Positions 1-11,074 are shown, counted from the first letter of the stretch. The stretch is DNA of 64,000 bases from Methylobacillus sp. (GCA_018607835.1 JABBAS010000031.1:53534-117533); one strand, 5' to 3'. The notes: generated from the letters alone by a model not told the origin. Numbers and translations: made by a program.

Positions 1-5
1 AGGCC

Positions 6-956
6 TTGACCGAGTATGTTGGGCAGGCCAAGGCGCGCGAGCAGTTGGAGATTTTCATTGGTGCGGCGAAACAGCGTGGGGAAGCCTTGGACCACGTCTT
101 GTTGTTTGGCCCGCCGGGGCTGGGCAAGACCACGCTCTCGCACATCATTGCCAACGAGTTGGGCGTGAATATGCGACAGACCAGCGGCCCCGTTCTTGAG
201 AAGCCAAAGGATTTAGCGGCCTTGCTGACCAACTTGGAACCAAACGATGTGTTGTTCATTGATGAGATACACCGCTTATCGCCCGTGGTTGAGGAGATTT
301 TGTATCCCGCGCTAGAGGACTATCAAATCGACATCATGATTGGCGAAGGCCCTGCCGCACGGTCGATTAAGTTGGACTTGCAGCCGTTTACCTTGGTCGG
401 TGCGACCACGCGCGCCGGTATGCTGACCAACCCCTTGCGTGACCGCTTCGGTATTGTTGCGCGACTGGAGTTTTACACGCCCGATGAGTTGGTAAAAATT
501 GTCACACGCAGCGCCGGATTGCTCAAGGTGCCCATCGATGTAGAAGGTGCAACGCAGTTGGCGCGCCGCTCACGCGGTACCCCGCGCATTGCCAATCGCT
601 TGTTGCGCCGCGTGCGTGACTACGCGCAGGTGAAGGGGCAAGGTCTGATCACAGAGGACATTGCCAACCAGGCCTTGAAAATGCTTGACGTTGATCCGCA
701 GGGCTTTGATGTCATGGACCGCAAGTTACTGGAGGCCGTGGTGCACCGCTTCGATGGTGGGCCCGTGGGTTTGGACAACATCGCGGCCAGTATTGGCGAG
801 GAGCGTGACACCATTGAGGATGTCATCGAGCCGTATCTGATTCAGCAAGGGTTTTTACAACGCACGCCTAGAGGGCGGGTTGCCACCTTGGCCGCCTACC
901 GCCACCTTGGCGTGACCGCCCCCGCCGATCGTGGTGGTGATTTGCTGGGTGGCTAA
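6..956 (+). CDS. ruvB: Holliday junction branch migration helicase RuvB (5' end outside window)
   Basis: [19 protein letters not shown] Walker [32 protein letters not shown]; reading frame runs to the window edge. Confidence 0.97.
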   Translation: MTEYVGQAKAREQLEIFIGAAKQRGEALDHVLLFGPPGLGKTTLSHIIANELGVNMRQTSGPVLEKPKDLAALLTNLEPNDVLFIDEIHRLSPVVEEILYPALEDYQIDIMIGEGPAARSIKLDLQPFTLVGATTRAGMLTNPLRDRFGIVARLEFYTPDELVKIVTRSAGLLKVPIDVEGATQLARRSRGTPRIANRLLRRVRDYAQVKGQGLITEDIANQALKMLDVDPQGFDVMDRKLLEAVVHRFDGGPVGLDNIAASIGEERDTIEDVIEPYLIQQGFLQRTPRGRVATLAAYRHLGVTAPADRGGDLLGG

Positions 957-1588
957 GCCGGCCTAGGCAGCGCGGCGCTGTTCAGGTGCCCTTGCTCACC
1001 CCAAGTCACCATGGTGAGTGCGTCGGGGGTCCAGATCAGCCGGTTAATCGCCGCGTTACCCAGGTGCCAGGTTCTGGGCGCCTCAATGGTCTGTCCGGTC
1101 GCCAAGCGATACAGCACGTCGAGCACGCCGCCATGGGTGGCGATGACTATTTGTTGGCCTATGTGCTGGGCCGCGATCACGTTAACCACGCCCATGATGC
1201 GGTGGCGCAGCGTCAGTAAACTTTCGCCGCCAGTCGGTGTGAAGTGGGGGTCTCTGCTACGCCACGCTCGCGCGTCGTTGGCGTGCTGCTGTTCTATTTC
1301 CTGCCAAGACAAGCCCTCGAAGTGGCCAAACTGACGCTCTTGTAAGTCGGGCTCAGTGTGCACAATCAGCCCGTGGTGAGCGGCAATGGCCTTGGCGGTG
1401 TCATGGGCGCGTGATAAGTGGCTGCTGTAAATCGCATCGATGGCTTCATCCTTCAAGCCCAAGGCCGCCTGTGTGGCTTGCTGTCGCCCGGTCTCGTTCA
1501 GGGGTATGTCGGTGCTGCCTTGTATGCGTGTTGCCACGTTCCAGTCGGTTTCGCCGTGTCGGATGGCAATGATGCGGGTGACGTCCAT
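953..1588 (-). CDS. Histidine phosphatase (phosphoglycerate mutase-like) family protein
   Basis: RHGETDWN motif near N-terminus ([17 protein letters not shown]), [12 protein letters not shown]; start trimmed from the longer ORF. Confidence 0.9.
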   Translation of the reverse strand: MDVTRIIAIRHGETDWNVATRIQGSTDIPLNETGRQQATQAALGLKDEAIDAIYSSHLSRAHDTAKAIAAHHGLIVHTEPDLQERQFGHFEGLSWQEIEQQHANDARAWRSRDPHFTPTGGESLLTLRHRIMGVVNVIAAQHIGQQIVIATHGGVLDVLYRLATGQTIEAPRTWHLGNAAINRLIWTPDALTMVTWGEQGHLNSAALPRPA

Positions 1589-1619
1589 AGTTATGAGCCT
1601 CTTTGAGCGGTCGCGGGTG

Positions 1620-2561
1620 TCACAGCTCGGATGCTTGGACGGCGATGGCTCCCAGACCCGGCCACTTGATGGCTTCGGGGCTGGGCAATGGGTCTGCATC
1701 AAAGGCCTTGTCCCCCTCTTCGTCCGCAATCCCTGTGGTCTGCAGTGTGGTGAAAGGGTAGAGCTTGGTGTCCATGAGGTGGCTTGGCACCACGTTTTGT
1801 AGCGAGGTGAACATGTTTTCAACCCGCCCCGGAAAACGGGTCTCCCAGTCCTTCAGCATTTTTCCGACCTGTACGCGCTGTAGATTTTCTTGGCTGCCAC
1901 ACAAGGTACACGGGATGATGGGAAATTGCTGAATCTCAGACCAGCGCGCGGCATCAGATTCGGGCACATACGCCATCGGACGAATCACGATGTTGTTGCC
2001 GTTGTCGCTCACCAGCTTAGCGGGCATTCCTTTTAAGCGCGAACCAAAGAACATGTTGAGCAGCAGCGTTTGCAGGATGTCATCACGGTGGTGGCCAAGT
2101 GCAATTTTGGTGCACTTCAAGTCCTCTGCGACGCGATACAAAATACCCCGGCGCAGTCGGCTGCACAGGCTACACATGGTCTTGCCTTCTGGGATCTTGT
2201 CTTTGACGATGCTGTAGGTGTCTTGGTTTTCAATGTGGTATTCCACCCCTAAAGCCGCCAAGTAGTTGGGGAGTACATCGGCTGGGAAACCAGGTTGCTT
2301 TTGATCGAGGTTGACCGCCACCAAGGTGAAATTGATCGGCGCTCGGCGCTGCAGCTTCAGCAAAATATCTAGCATGGTGTAGCTGTCTTTGCCGCCGGAC
2401 ATACAGACCATTACACGGTCGCCCTCTTCGATCATGTTGTAGTCAACGATGGCCTTGCCAACGAGTCGGCAGAGTCGCTTTTCCAACTTGTGGTCTTCGC
2501 GTTGTTGTTTGGCCTCAGCGGTTTGCTGGGTTGTGGGTTCTTCTACGATAGCGTTCACCAT
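1620..2561 (-). CDS. ttcA: tRNA 2-thiocytidine(32) synthetase TtcA
   Basis: PP-loop [24 protein letters not shown] and CTLCGSQ cysteine motifs. Confidence 0.95.
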   Translation of the reverse strand: MVNAIVEEPTTQQTAEAKQQREDHKLEKRLCRLVGKAIVDYNMIEEGDRVMVCMSGGKDSYTMLDILLKLQRRAPINFTLVAVNLDQKQPGFPADVLPNYLAALGVEYHIENQDTYSIVKDKIPEGKTMCSLCSRLRRGILYRVAEDLKCTKIALGHHRDDILQTLLLNMFFGSRLKGMPAKLVSDNGNNIVIRPMAYVPESDAARWSEIQQFPIIPCTLCGSQENLQRVQVGKMLKDWETRFPGRVENMFTSLQNVVPSHLMDTKLYPFTTLQTTGIADEEGDKAFDADPLPSPEAIKWPGLGAIAVQASEL

Positions 2562-2935
2562 TCACCTCCTTGCATGCGAATAGAGACTTCGCAATCGTCA
2601 AATATTTCGAGTTTTGCTATTTTGACGCGCGCACCAATCACGCCGGGCAGTTGCATGAGTCGCGTCGTGACTTTCCCAATCAGGGTCTCAAGCAAGTTGA
2701 TGTGCGTCGCAGTGCACTCGTCAATGATGATTTGACGCACCTTGCGGTAGTCCAGCACGTGACCAATGTCGTCGTCGTGCGGCAGCAACGGCTGTCGGCC
2801 TTGGTTCAATTCGGCGTCAACTTGTATGGGCTGTGGTTGGGTGCGCTCATGCGCGAGAATGCCGAGGCTGGCAGAAAAGCGCAGACCCGACAGCGTCAGT
2901 ATTTGATTGCCCGTGGCTAGGTTGTTCGTCGTCAT
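2555..2935 (-). CDS. folB: Dihydroneopterin aldolase
   Basis: FolB-like length and motifs ([36 protein letters not shown]). Confidence 0.85.
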   Translation of the reverse strand: MTTNNLATGNQILTLSGLRFSASLGILAHERTQPQPIQVDAELNQGRQPLLPHDDDIGHVLDYRKVRQIIIDECTATHINLLETLIGKVTTRLMQLPGVIGARVKIAKLEIFDDCEVSIRMQGGEW

Positions 2936-2950
2936 GGTTGTGTTGTCCGG

Positions 2951-3757
2951 CTACATGAGCGAAAAATCGCGGTCAAATTTAGTGAGGTGCTGGCCGCCAT
3001 CAACCAGCAAGGTGGTGCCTGTTAGCGAGTGGTTCTCTAGCGCAAAGGCCACCGTTGCCACGACATCTTCAGGGGTGCTTGATTTGCCGAGTGGCGATAG
3101 GCGGTGGCGTTCTTGAAACGTGTCATCGTTTAGAAGGTGGCTGGTGAGGGTCAGGCCAGGTGCCACGCCAACGACGCGAACGCGTGGCGCGAAGGCTTGC
3201 GCGAGCATGGTGTTCGCGGTTTCAAGTGCAGCTTTCGAGAGCGTGTAGCTGAAAAAATCGGGATTCATATTCCACAATTTTTGATCTAATAAATTTACGA
3301 CCACGCCGCAGCCTTGTGCCGCCTCGAGGTGCTTGAACAACTGCTGTGCCAAACGGACAGGCGCAAGGGTGTTGGTTTGCCAATGCGCGGCGAACAGAGG
3401 GCTATCGACGGTGTGGGCATCGTCTTGCTCAAACAGTGCCGCACTATTGATGACCGCGCCTAAGCCCCCGAAGGTCTGGATCACCTCGGCGATGATGGCG
3501 TCGCACGCATTGGTATGGGCCAAATCGCCGCCGACCATCATGTGTGCCACTTGGGGCCCCGCTTGTTGGCAGGCTGCAAGGGTTTCTGCGGCGGCCTGTT
3601 CAGAGTGTCGGTAATGCACAGCGACCTGCCAACCGTTCTTGGCAAGATGCAGCGCAATGTGCCGACCTAGCCGCGTCCCAGCGCCCGTCACAAGTACGGA
3701 TCGCGGCATGCGCGTGCCGTCGAATGCCCCTAGCGGTGGGTGGGTGTCGGTGGTCAT
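2951..3757 (-). CDS. SDR oxidoreductase, pteridine reductase/FolM-like
   Basis: TGAGTRLGRHIA (TGX3RXG), YTLSK (YxxxK); adjacent to folB. Confidence 0.8.
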   Translation of the reverse strand: MTTDTHPPLGAFDGTRMPRSVLVTGAGTRLGRHIALHLAKNGWQVAVHYRHSEQAAAETLAACQQAGPQVAHMMVGGDLAHTNACDAIIAEVIQTFGGLGAVINSAALFEQDDAHTVDSPLFAAHWQTNTLAPVRLAQQLFKHLEAAQGCGVVVNLLDQKLWNMNPDFFSYTLSKAALETANTMLAQAFAPRVRVVGVAPGLTLTSHLLNDDTFQERHRLSPLGKSSTPEDVVATVAFALENHSLTGTTLLVDGGQHLTKFDRDFSLM

Positions 3758-3813
3758 GGGCTTTTAGCGTCAATCAATAGGAAGGGGGTTGGCAGATCAG
3801 CGACAATGGCGTT

Positions 3814-5049
3814 TTGACTGTCTTTGTAGCGCCCGCAAACACCTTGGATATGAAACCCTCAAGTGTACCGACTCCTGCTGACGCGGCGGCGATACCACCC
3901 GAAATGCGGGCCCACTTGGCACGGGTGTTTGCCAAATCCGACGCTTGGCTGCCTTTTGATCAATTTATGGCCGAGGCCCTTTACGCGCCAGGCTTGGGCT
4001 ATTACGCCAACGCGTTGCCCAAACTGGGTCGTATGCCCAGCGATGGCAGTGACTTTGTGACAGCCCCCGAGTTGAGCACTGTGTTTGGGCGCACGCTTGC
4101 TAAGCAGGTAGACCAAGCCTTGCGCCTCTGTGAAGTGGACACCGTGTGGGAGTTTGGCGGCGGAACGGGTGCCTTGGCTGAGACGCTGATCACCACGTTG
4201 CTGGCCACACCAGACGCGCGACTGAAGCGTTACGTCATTGTGGAGCTCTCCAGCGAACTGCGCGCCAGACAGCAAGACCGCTTAGCACCGTTGATGACGC
4301 AGTTGGATATCCAGTGGGCGACGGCGTGGCCAGAGACATTGGACGCGGTGGTTGTGGGCAACGAGGTGCTAGATGCCATGCCCGTGCGCTTGCTTGCAAG
4401 AACCGATGGGCAGTGGGCGGAGCGTGGGGTCGCCATGGTGCCGCCTGATGACGCCCTTGCCGAAGGCCAGGCTCTAGATCATCAGGCTTGGCAATTAGCG
4501 TGGTCTGACCGTCCCAGCGACCTGCAGCCGCCCATCGCCGTTGCAGGGACACACGACTATATTTTCGAGTGGCATCAGCAAGCGCAGGCTTGGGTGGGGC
4601 AGTTGGCGCAACGGCTGACAACAGGGTGTGTCTTGCTAATTGATTATGGTTTTAGCGAGGCGGAGTACTACCACCCACAGCGCCATATGGGCACATTGAT
4701 GTGTCATCAGGGCCACCGATCCGATACCGACCCGTTGTCAGCGGTGGGACTCAAAGACCTCACGGTTCACGTCGACTTCACCGCGGTTGCCCTGGCGGCG
4801 CAGGCGCATGGTCTGGACTTGTTGGGTTACACCAGCCAAGGCCGATTTTTAATTAACTGCGGCTTTGTAGAGGTGTTGCCAACGGTGACAGACGCAGAGC
4901 AGGTCCAAGCGCTCAAGCTCATCCACGAACACGAAATGGGTGAGTTGTTCAAGGTCATGGTGCTCTGCGCACAAACGCATACGGCGGCGGTCAACAATGC
5001 AGGTGGTTTTATCGGCTTCACCGCTTTTGACCGTTGTCACAGTTTATGA
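3814..5049 (+). CDS. Class I SAM-dependent methyltransferase, MidA/NDUFAF7 family (start may be 3850)
   Basis: FMAEALYAPGLGYYANALPKLG, DFVTAPELSTVFGRTLA, EFGGGTGALAE, RGRFLINCG-like tail. Confidence 0.88.
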   Translation: MTVFVAPANTLDMKPSSVPTPADAAAIPPEMRAHLARVFAKSDAWLPFDQFMAEALYAPGLGYYANALPKLGRMPSDGSDFVTAPELSTVFGRTLAKQVDQALRLCEVDTVWEFGGGTGALAETLITTLLATPDARLKRYVIVELSSELRARQQDRLAPLMTQLDIQWATAWPETLDAVVVGNEVLDAMPVRLLARTDGQWAERGVAMVPPDDALAEGQALDHQAWQLAWSDRPSDLQPPIAVAGTHDYIFEWHQQAQAWVGQLAQRLTTGCVLLIDYGFSEAEYYHPQRHMGTLMCHQGHRSDTDPLSAVGLKDLTVHVDFTAVALAAQAHGLDLLGYTSQGRFLINCGFVEVLPTVTDAEQVQALKLIHEHEMGELFKVMVLCAQTHTAAVNNAGGFIGFTAFDRCHSL

Positions 5050-5059
5050 GGGCGTCACG

Positions 5060-5254
5060 GTGATCCGTTGGGTGGTGGTTGTTTTCTTAGCCTTGATTCT
5101 TATCAATGGCTTGCTGCCCCTGCTCAAGCGGTTTGGGGTGGGGCGCATACCCGGTGACTTCGAACTCAAGGCCTTCGGGCGGGTGTGGCCGATTCCGCTG
5201 GGGTCGACGTTGGTGCTCAGCGGTCTGTTGAGCTTGCTGACTCGCTGGTTTTAG
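5060..5254 (+). CDS. DUF2905-family small membrane protein
   Basis: Short protein with GLLPLLKRFGVGRIPGDFELKAFGRVWPIPLGSTLVLSGLLSLL; GTG start inside a longer ORF. Confidence 0.8.
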   Translation: MIRWVVVVFLALILINGLLPLLKRFGVGRIPGDFELKAFGRVWPIPLGSTLVLSGLLSLLTRWF

Positions 5255-5293
5255 TTGCTCACGACGGTCGCCCGTAGTGCAACCTAGCGCGGG

Positions 5294-6646
5294 CTAGGCG
5301 TTAAACAGTGGCGCCAACGCACTGAGGCGTGCCGCATGTATTTGCGCGGCAATCCAATCGCCTTTGCCTTCTGCGTAAGCGGGGTCTTGCATGGCGCGTT
5401 TCGCTACGGCCTGCGTGTCTACTTGCTGCGCCTGGTTGAGGGCCGTATTGAGCCAATCCGCTTGGTAGTAGGGGACCTCGGTTAAGCCCAGACGCCCCCG
5501 TGCATCGCATTCGCAGGCGCGTAGCACCTGCTGAAAACGCGCGGGTCGGCGCAGGGCGTCACAGCGCTCTAACAGCTTCAGCGTGGCGGATGCGCTCAGG
5601 TCTTTGCATCGGTGAACGTGACCGTGCTCTTTCGCCACGACCTCCGCTAATTCGCGACAGTGCTTGGGGACACGCCAGCGCACACAAACATCGCGTAGCA
5701 AGGCCAGGCTGCGTTCCTCATGCCCGGTGTGTCGCGGTAAGACGTCGGCAGGGGTGGTGCCTTTCCCAAAGTCATGGCAAAGCGCTGCGAACCGCGTAGT
5801 GAGGTCGCAATCAAGTTGCGCGCACATGTCCAAGACCATCATGGCGTGTATGCCGGTATCGACCTCGGGGTGATAGTCTGCACGTTGTGGGACGCCCCAC
5901 AGGGCATCGAGCTCGGGCAACAGCACGCGTAGGGCACCGCAGGCGCGCAGGGTTTCAAACAGGCGCGATGGCTGCGTCGCCATGAGCCCTTTGGCTAGTT
6001 CTTGCCATACGCGCTCCGCAACCAAGGCACCTACTTCGCCGTTGTCGACCATGCGGTGCATCAGGGTGTGGGTAGTCGGATCCACTGAAAAGTCAGGCCA
6101 ACGGGCATGAAACCGCGCGAGCCGCAGGATACGCACAGGGTCCTCTGAAAACGCTGCGCTGATATGCCGTAAGCGCTTGGCTTGTAGGTCAGCAACACCG
6201 TCGAAGAGGTCAATGACCGCTGTTAAGTCCGGTTGCCATCGGTCGCTGCGGGAGGTTGCCACCTGCGCCAGTGTCTCTGGATAGGCAATGGCCAAGGCGT
6301 TGATGCTCAAATCTCTGCGCGCCAAATCCTGTGCCAACGTGACGTCAGGCGCGGCGTAAAAGCTAAAGCCGTGATAGCCACTGGCTGTCTTTCGCTCGGT
6401 GCGTGCCAACGCGTATTCTTCTTGCGTGAGGGGGTGTAGAAACACAGGGAAGTCTGCGCCCACTGGGTGGAAGCCTAGGCTGGCCATGTGCTCAGGTGTG
6501 GCACCGACTACTACCCAGTCGCGGTCACTGGTGGTCTGTCCCATCAGTGCGTCGCGCACCGCACCCCCGACCAAAAACACACGCGGCTCTGCGAGGGGAG
6601 CGGTGTCGGTCGTCGTGGTGTGGGGTGACGGTTTAGCAGGGGTCAT
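5294..6646 (-). CDS. cca: Multifunctional CCA tRNA nucleotidyltransferase / HD phosphohydrolase
   Basis: VFLVGGAVRDALMG, DRDWVVVG, RRDLSINALA, ALCHDFGKG HD motif. Confidence 0.95.
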   Translation of the reverse strand: MTPAKPSPHTTTTDTAPLAEPRVFLVGGAVRDALMGQTTSDRDWVVVGATPEHMASLGFHPVGADFPVFLHPLTQEEYALARTERKTASGYHGFSFYAAPDVTLAQDLARRDLSINALAIAYPETLAQVATSRSDRWQPDLTAVIDLFDGVADLQAKRLRHISAAFSEDPVRILRLARFHARWPDFSVDPTTHTLMHRMVDNGEVGALVAERVWQELAKGLMATQPSRLFETLRACGALRVLLPELDALWGVPQRADYHPEVDTGIHAMMVLDMCAQLDCDLTTRFAALCHDFGKGTTPADVLPRHTGHEERSLALLRDVCVRWRVPKHCRELAEVVAKEHGHVHRCKDLSASATLKLLERCDALRRPARFQQVLRACECDARGRLGLTEVPYYQADWLNTALNQAQQVDTQAVAKRAMQDPAYAEGKGDWIAAQIHAARLSALAPLFNA

Positions 6647-6675
6647 GGTGAAAATGGGACGTTAACCGCCACAGT

Positions 6676-7380
6676 CTATCCTTTGCCAGATCGGTAGAGC
6701 TCTTGAAAATCCAAGAAGTCGTTTTCGGCCAGTGCCTCGTTGCACCACGCTTGAACGCTGGGCAACGCCAATACCCGTTTGACGTAGTCTTGGCTGACCG
6801 GTGAGACGGGTAGCCCGTAGGTTTTGATACGCAAAACAACCGGTGCGAAAAAGGCGTCAACCGCGCTGAACGGACCGAACATCATGGGCCCGCCGCTGTG
6901 GTTTAGCCACTCGGACCAGAGCGTATCCAGTCGTGTGAGTTCGTCTTGCAGGCCGCTGTTCTTTTTGTACAAGTCCTGTCCAATACCCACCAGGTCTGCT
7001 TCTATATTCATAGGGCATAGGCGCCGTAAATGGCCAAAGCCACTGTGCATCTCCGCCACCATACTTCTGGCAACGGCCCGTTCCGCTGAGTCGGCTGGCC
7101 AGATGGCATGCTTGGGAAAGCACTCCGCGATGCGCTCCACAATCGCAACCGAGTCCCAAATGGTTAGGGGCTTACCCCCCAAAGTGACGGCGTTGTCTAT
7201 GAGAACGGGAACCTTAGCTATCACTCCCAATCGTTGGAGGCTTTGTTTGAACTGTGAACCGGGGTCAAAGCTGTCAAAGCGCAACGACACCTCTTCAAAT
7301 GGAATGTCGAATGCGCGTAACAAGACCCATGGGCGCATAGACCAGGAAGAGTAGTTCTTGTTGCCAATGATTAGTTTCAT
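6676..7380 (-). CDS. Glutathione S-transferase family protein
   Basis: KLIIGNKNYSSWSMRPWVLLRAF N-terminal thioredoxin-like GST signature, IWDSVAIVERIAE. Confidence 0.88.
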   Translation of the reverse strand: MKLIIGNKNYSSWSMRPWVLLRAFDIPFEEVSLRFDSFDPGSQFKQSLQRLGVIAKVPVLIDNAVTLGGKPLTIWDSVAIVERIAECFPKHAIWPADSAERAVARSMVAEMHSGFGHLRRLCPMNIEADLVGIGQDLYKKNSGLQDELTRLDTLWSEWLNHSGGPMMFGPFSAVDAFFAPVVLRIKTYGLPVSPVSQDYVKRVLALPSVQAWCNEALAENDFLDFQELYRSGKG

Positions 7381-7388
7381 GTTGCCTT

Positions 7389-8327
7389 TTAGGCTCTATA
7401 CAGGTGCGCGGCAGCGTGCAAGCTGGTTGGGGAGAGCCCCCAGGTGCGGGTCATCATGTTGAGCGCATCGTCTTTGAGGCTACTCGCTTGTGCTACGTTG
7501 TCAACCTGCAGGGAGCGCACGTTGTCACGACTCATCAATGTGGGTCCCGGTAGCTGCTCCATGACCCACGCCTGCATCATGGCCACGGCATAGGGGACGT
7601 TGATGACCCACACGCGCGTGTGTTTCCAACGGGCAGTTAGTTGCACCAGTTCGCGTAGGGTGAAGACGTCGGGGCCGGTGCAGTCAATGACGCGTGTCTC
7701 GTCAGTTCCGCGAGGTGCGCGCAGACTATGGGTGATGGCGCTGGCGACATCGTTGACCCAAACGGGCTGGAAACGCGTGTTTGCACCCGCCAACGGCAGT
7801 ATGGGGGTGAGTGCCACCAGCTTTGAAAACAGGTTCAAAAACTGGTCGCGTGCGCCAAAGATAACGCTAGGGCGCAACACCGTGGTGGGACAGGCAGTGA
7901 ATGCTTGCCATACGGCTTCGCCAGCCGCTTTACTACGTTGGTAATCTGAGGGGGCGTCTGGCGATGCCCCGAGCGCACTCACGTGCACCACATGTTGCAA
8001 GGGGTGCGTGGCGTGTGCGGCGGTGCACGCGTCCGCGAGCTGGGTGGGCCAGGTGACGTGTGCTTGCTTAAAAGCGGCGGGCGTTCCGTGCAAGATAGCG
8101 ATCAGGTTAATGACCGCGTCATGACCTGCAATGAGCGTCTGCAGTGCCGCTGGGTCATCGGCCGGGCTAGGCACCACGGTGACGTTGGGTAAATGCGCCA
8201 AGCGCGTGCCTTTGCTGGGGTGACGCGTTGGCACGGTCGCCTGTATGCCGAGGCGTTGTAGCTGCTCACACAGGCTTTGCCCGACAAATCCGGTGCCGCC
8301 AAAAATAACGACTTTCGATATACGCAT
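7389..8327 (-). CDS. NDUFA9-like NAD(P)-binding epimerase/dehydratase family protein
   Basis: VVIFGGTGFVGQSLCEQL, VVHVSALGASPDAPSDYQRSKAAGE, LRPSVIFGARDQFLN. Confidence 0.87.
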   Translation of the reverse strand: MRISKVVIFGGTGFVGQSLCEQLQRLGIQATVPTRHPSKGTRLAHLPNVTVVPSPADDPAALQTLIAGHDAVINLIAILHGTPAAFKQAHVTWPTQLADACTAAHATHPLQHVVHVSALGASPDAPSDYQRSKAAGEAVWQAFTACPTTVLRPSVIFGARDQFLNLFSKLVALTPILPLAGANTRFQPVWVNDVASAITHSLRAPRGTDETRVIDCTGPDVFTLRELVQLTARWKHTRVWVINVPYAVAMMQAWVMEQLPGPTLMSRDNVRSLQVDNVAQASSLKDDALNMMTRTWGLSPTSLHAAAHLYRA

Positions 8328-8338
8328 GGGTTCTCCTG

Positions 8339-10405
8339 TTATGGGACGTCATCCTCGCCGACTTTATCGCCGGCAGGCGCCACGGGACGCAGTAAAGCAC
8401 CTAGGTCGTAGGGGCTTTGCGCTTGCATTGTTCGATAGATGGCCTGGTTGGCGATTACTTTTTGTACGTAATTCCGTGTCTCTGAAAAGGGGATGAGCTC
8501 CATCCAAATAGCGGCCTCCATAGCGGGTTCGTTGGCCTTTGGTCGCCACTGTGCTACTCGGCTTGGGCCTGCGTTGTAGGCCGCTGTGGCCATGGGAACA
8601 GATGCTGAGTACTTGGTTAACAGGGTGTGCAAGTAGTTAGATCCCAGTTGCAGGTTGACGTCAGGGGTCGCCAGTTGTCGGGTTTTAAACCGTTTGATGT
8701 TCATCCGTTTTGCCACCCATCGTCCGGTCTTGGGCATCACCTGCATGAGGCCGATTGCCCCTGCGCTTGATTTTATTTGGGCATCAAAGCGACTTTCTTG
8801 ACGAATCACACCGTAGATCAAGGCGGGGTCTAAGTCCAATGATTGCGCCTGTTGAGAAATATTGCGTGCATAGGGCGTTGGGTGGGTATAGGCCAATGGC
8901 GCGCCGGTAGGCATGCGCTCACCCGCCTGTATGCAGCGACTCCACCACTGCATACCGCAGGCGATCGCCCCTGCCGCCGCCAGATCGGCCTGAGCCATAC
9001 CGCCAGGTTGATGGAGTGCCACTGCGTACGTCCACTGGCGCGCCGCTTCTTTGGTGAGGCCCAACGCATAGGCGCTGCGTGCCGCTTTGATATTGGGGTC
9101 AGCCGCAACGCGCTTGACCGCGGCAGCCGTCGGTCGCGGTCCGTCGACGGGTCTGCGTATAGCTTGCCCCAATGTTTGTTTGGCCAATAAGCCGTAAAAA
9201 TCATCGGACGTAGCGAGTTGCGTGAGAACCGCAGTGGCGCGTGCACGCTGGCCTTGTTTAGTAGACGCTTGCATCGCGCGCGCGCGCCAAAACTGCCAAC
9301 GACTGTCGCTCTTTTGTGTGGAGGGCATCGCGTCAATAGACGCCAATACGGCTGACCAGTCGCCTGCCCGCAAGGCCGCACGAACCTGCCATTCGCGCTG
9401 TCTGTCACTGAGGTGGGCAGGCGCTATGTTTAAAAATAAGTCGTGCGCGGCGGCATTGCCTCTTAATGCCATTCGTGTCGCCACGACAGCTTGCACCGCC
9501 TGCTGCTGTTCGGGACGCAGGTGTTTCTTCCAGCGTTTAAATGCTTTGTCAAAGGCCTTGTTGTTATGTGCGGCCATGCGTATCAGGCCCAAGCTTAGCC
9601 ACTCTGACGTCTTGTTTTTGCCGGCCTGTGTGCGGTTGCGCGCTAAGGAGGGCATGTTTTTAAGCAACCATGTATAGGGCTGCTTATAAAGGGTTTTCCC
9701 GTTCGCACCTGAGCGCTTATCAATCAATGCCAAGGCGCCCAACATGGTTGAGCGACTGCCCCACTCTGCGCCTTGTCGGGCACGCATCCACAAGGTGTCG
9801 TTGCTCACCTTTTTATCGGCCACCAAGTCGCTCACGGCGCCTAAGCAGGCGGTATGCCCCGAGCTTTCTTGAAACCAAAGGTCGACCATGCGTTTGTCTG
9901 ATACGCCTTGTGCGGCACGACCGCTTGCCCGCTGTGCACGCCACACACCGCATTCGACCTGCGGGTCATCTTGCATGCGGAAGCGGGGGTGTACACGCAA
10001 CAAGGTCTCCCAATCTTGTCGTTTAATGAGTAACAGCATCCAGTCGTTGCGCAGCCGATCTTCCCAATAAGTGCCTTGCCAGCGCGCAAAGAAAGTCGCC
10101 ATGTCTTGAGGCGTCGCATTCGCGAGGTTGGACTTGCGTGTCCAATAAGCGGCCAAGCTCTCGAGTGGGTGCCCCTTGACTCTGGGTAGCAATGCATTTA
10201 ATTGCTTGGTGTTGTTTCGTGCGTAGGCCTTTTGCATGGACAGCAGTGCTTTGTCTGCTCGGGTGGTACCGGCGATGGCGTCTGAACCCGTTGGCAGGTA
10301 GAGGCTGGTCAGGATGAGGACGATGCAGACGGCGCGGCCAAGCCAGTGCAAAATGCGCTTGTACAGACGTGTATCGGATATGAATGTAATAGCCAGAAGA
10401 GACAT
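8339..10405 (-). CDS. SLT family soluble lytic murein transglycosylase
   Basis: YGVIRQESRFDAQIKSSAGAIGLMQVMPKTGRWVAKRM, TAAYNAGPSRVAQWR. Confidence 0.92.
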   Translation of the reverse strand: MSLLAITFISDTRLYKRILHWLGRAVCIVLILTSLYLPTGSDAIAGTTRADKALLSMQKAYARNNTKQLNALLPRVKGHPLESLAAYWTRKSNLANATPQDMATFFARWQGTYWEDRLRNDWMLLLIKRQDWETLLRVHPRFRMQDDPQVECGVWRAQRASGRAAQGVSDKRMVDLWFQESSGHTACLGAVSDLVADKKVSNDTLWMRARQGAEWGSRSTMLGALALIDKRSGANGKTLYKQPYTWLLKNMPSLARNRTQAGKNKTSEWLSLGLIRMAAHNNKAFDKAFKRWKKHLRPEQQQAVQAVVATRMALRGNAAAHDLFLNIAPAHLSDRQREWQVRAALRAGDWSAVLASIDAMPSTQKSDSRWQFWRARAMQASTKQGQRARATAVLTQLATSDDFYGLLAKQTLGQAIRRPVDGPRPTAAAVKRVAADPNIKAARSAYALGLTKEAARQWTYAVALHQPGGMAQADLAAAGAIACGMQWWSRCIQAGERMPTGAPLAYTHPTPYARNISQQAQSLDLDPALIYGVIRQESRFDAQIKSSAGAIGLMQVMPKTGRWVAKRMNIKRFKTRQLATPDVNLQLGSNYLHTLLTKYSASVPMATAAYNAGPSRVAQWRPKANEPAMEAAIWMELIPFSETRNYVQKVIANQAIYRTMQAQSPYDLGALLRPVAPAGDKVGEDDVP

Positions 10406-10414
10406 GGATCAATT

Positions 10415-11074
10415 ATGGATACAAGTAGCGGCGACTCCCCAAGAAAATCAGGTTTAATCCCTCAAGCGGATAAGTCGAGTTGGCGGCGACATTTGGTGGA
10501 TCAGCGCCTGCGCATGGGTGACCACGAGGATCGATCGGATTGGCTACAGCGTGTTTTGCGTGTGTGGTTGGTTGAGCGTAGCGATACCGTGATTGGTGCT
10601 TACTGGCCAATTAAGGGCGAGTTTGATGTGTTGCCTGCCCTCTTTCGGTGGCAGGAGGCTGGGCGAGAAGGCGATGCCTTGGAGGCACCGATTCAGCGTG
10701 GCATTGGGCTGCCTGTGATGAATCCAGAGGATAAAACCCTGAAATTTCACGCTTGGTATCCCGGGTGTCCCATGGAGCCAGACGCCTACAGTATCCCCAA
10801 GCCGAAAGGGACTGAAATTTTGGTCCCCACCTTGTTGTTTGTCCCCTGTGTTGGCTACGGCCCCGGCGGCTACCGCTTGGGCTATGGCGGGGGGTTTTAC
10901 GACAGAACCTTGGCGCAACTCACGCCAAGGCCATTTACCGTGGGGTTGGGCTTTGCGAATGCATTTTTACCTGATCTAGAGCCGGAGCCACACGATATCC
11001 CTTTAGATGCCATCTTGAACGAGAACGGCGTTGTCTGGCCGTTGGTGATGCCCAGCTTGGGAGAGCGCGACTGA
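10415..11074 (+). CDS. 5-formyltetrahydrofolate cyclo-ligase
   Basis: LVPTLLFVPCVGYGPGGYRLGYGGGFYDRTLA motif; start trimmed to MDTSSGD. Confidence 0.92.
   Translation: MDTSSGDSPRKSGLIPQADKSSWRRHLVDQRLRMGDHEDRSDWLQRVLRVWLVERSDTVIGAYWPIKGEFDVLPALFRWQEAGREGDALEAPIQRGIGLPVMNPEDKTLKFHAWYPGCPMEPDAYSIPKPKGTEILVPTLLFVPCVGYGPGGYRLGYGGGFYDRTLAQLTPRPFTVGLGFANAFLPDLEPEPHDIPLDAILNENGVVWPLVMPSLGERD

Noticed and set aside
5283-5298. CCTAGC-gcgg-GCTAGG hairpin near the end of cca as a terminator
   Set aside because: Only a 6-bp stem, no T tract, and it overlaps the cca stop; too weak to call.
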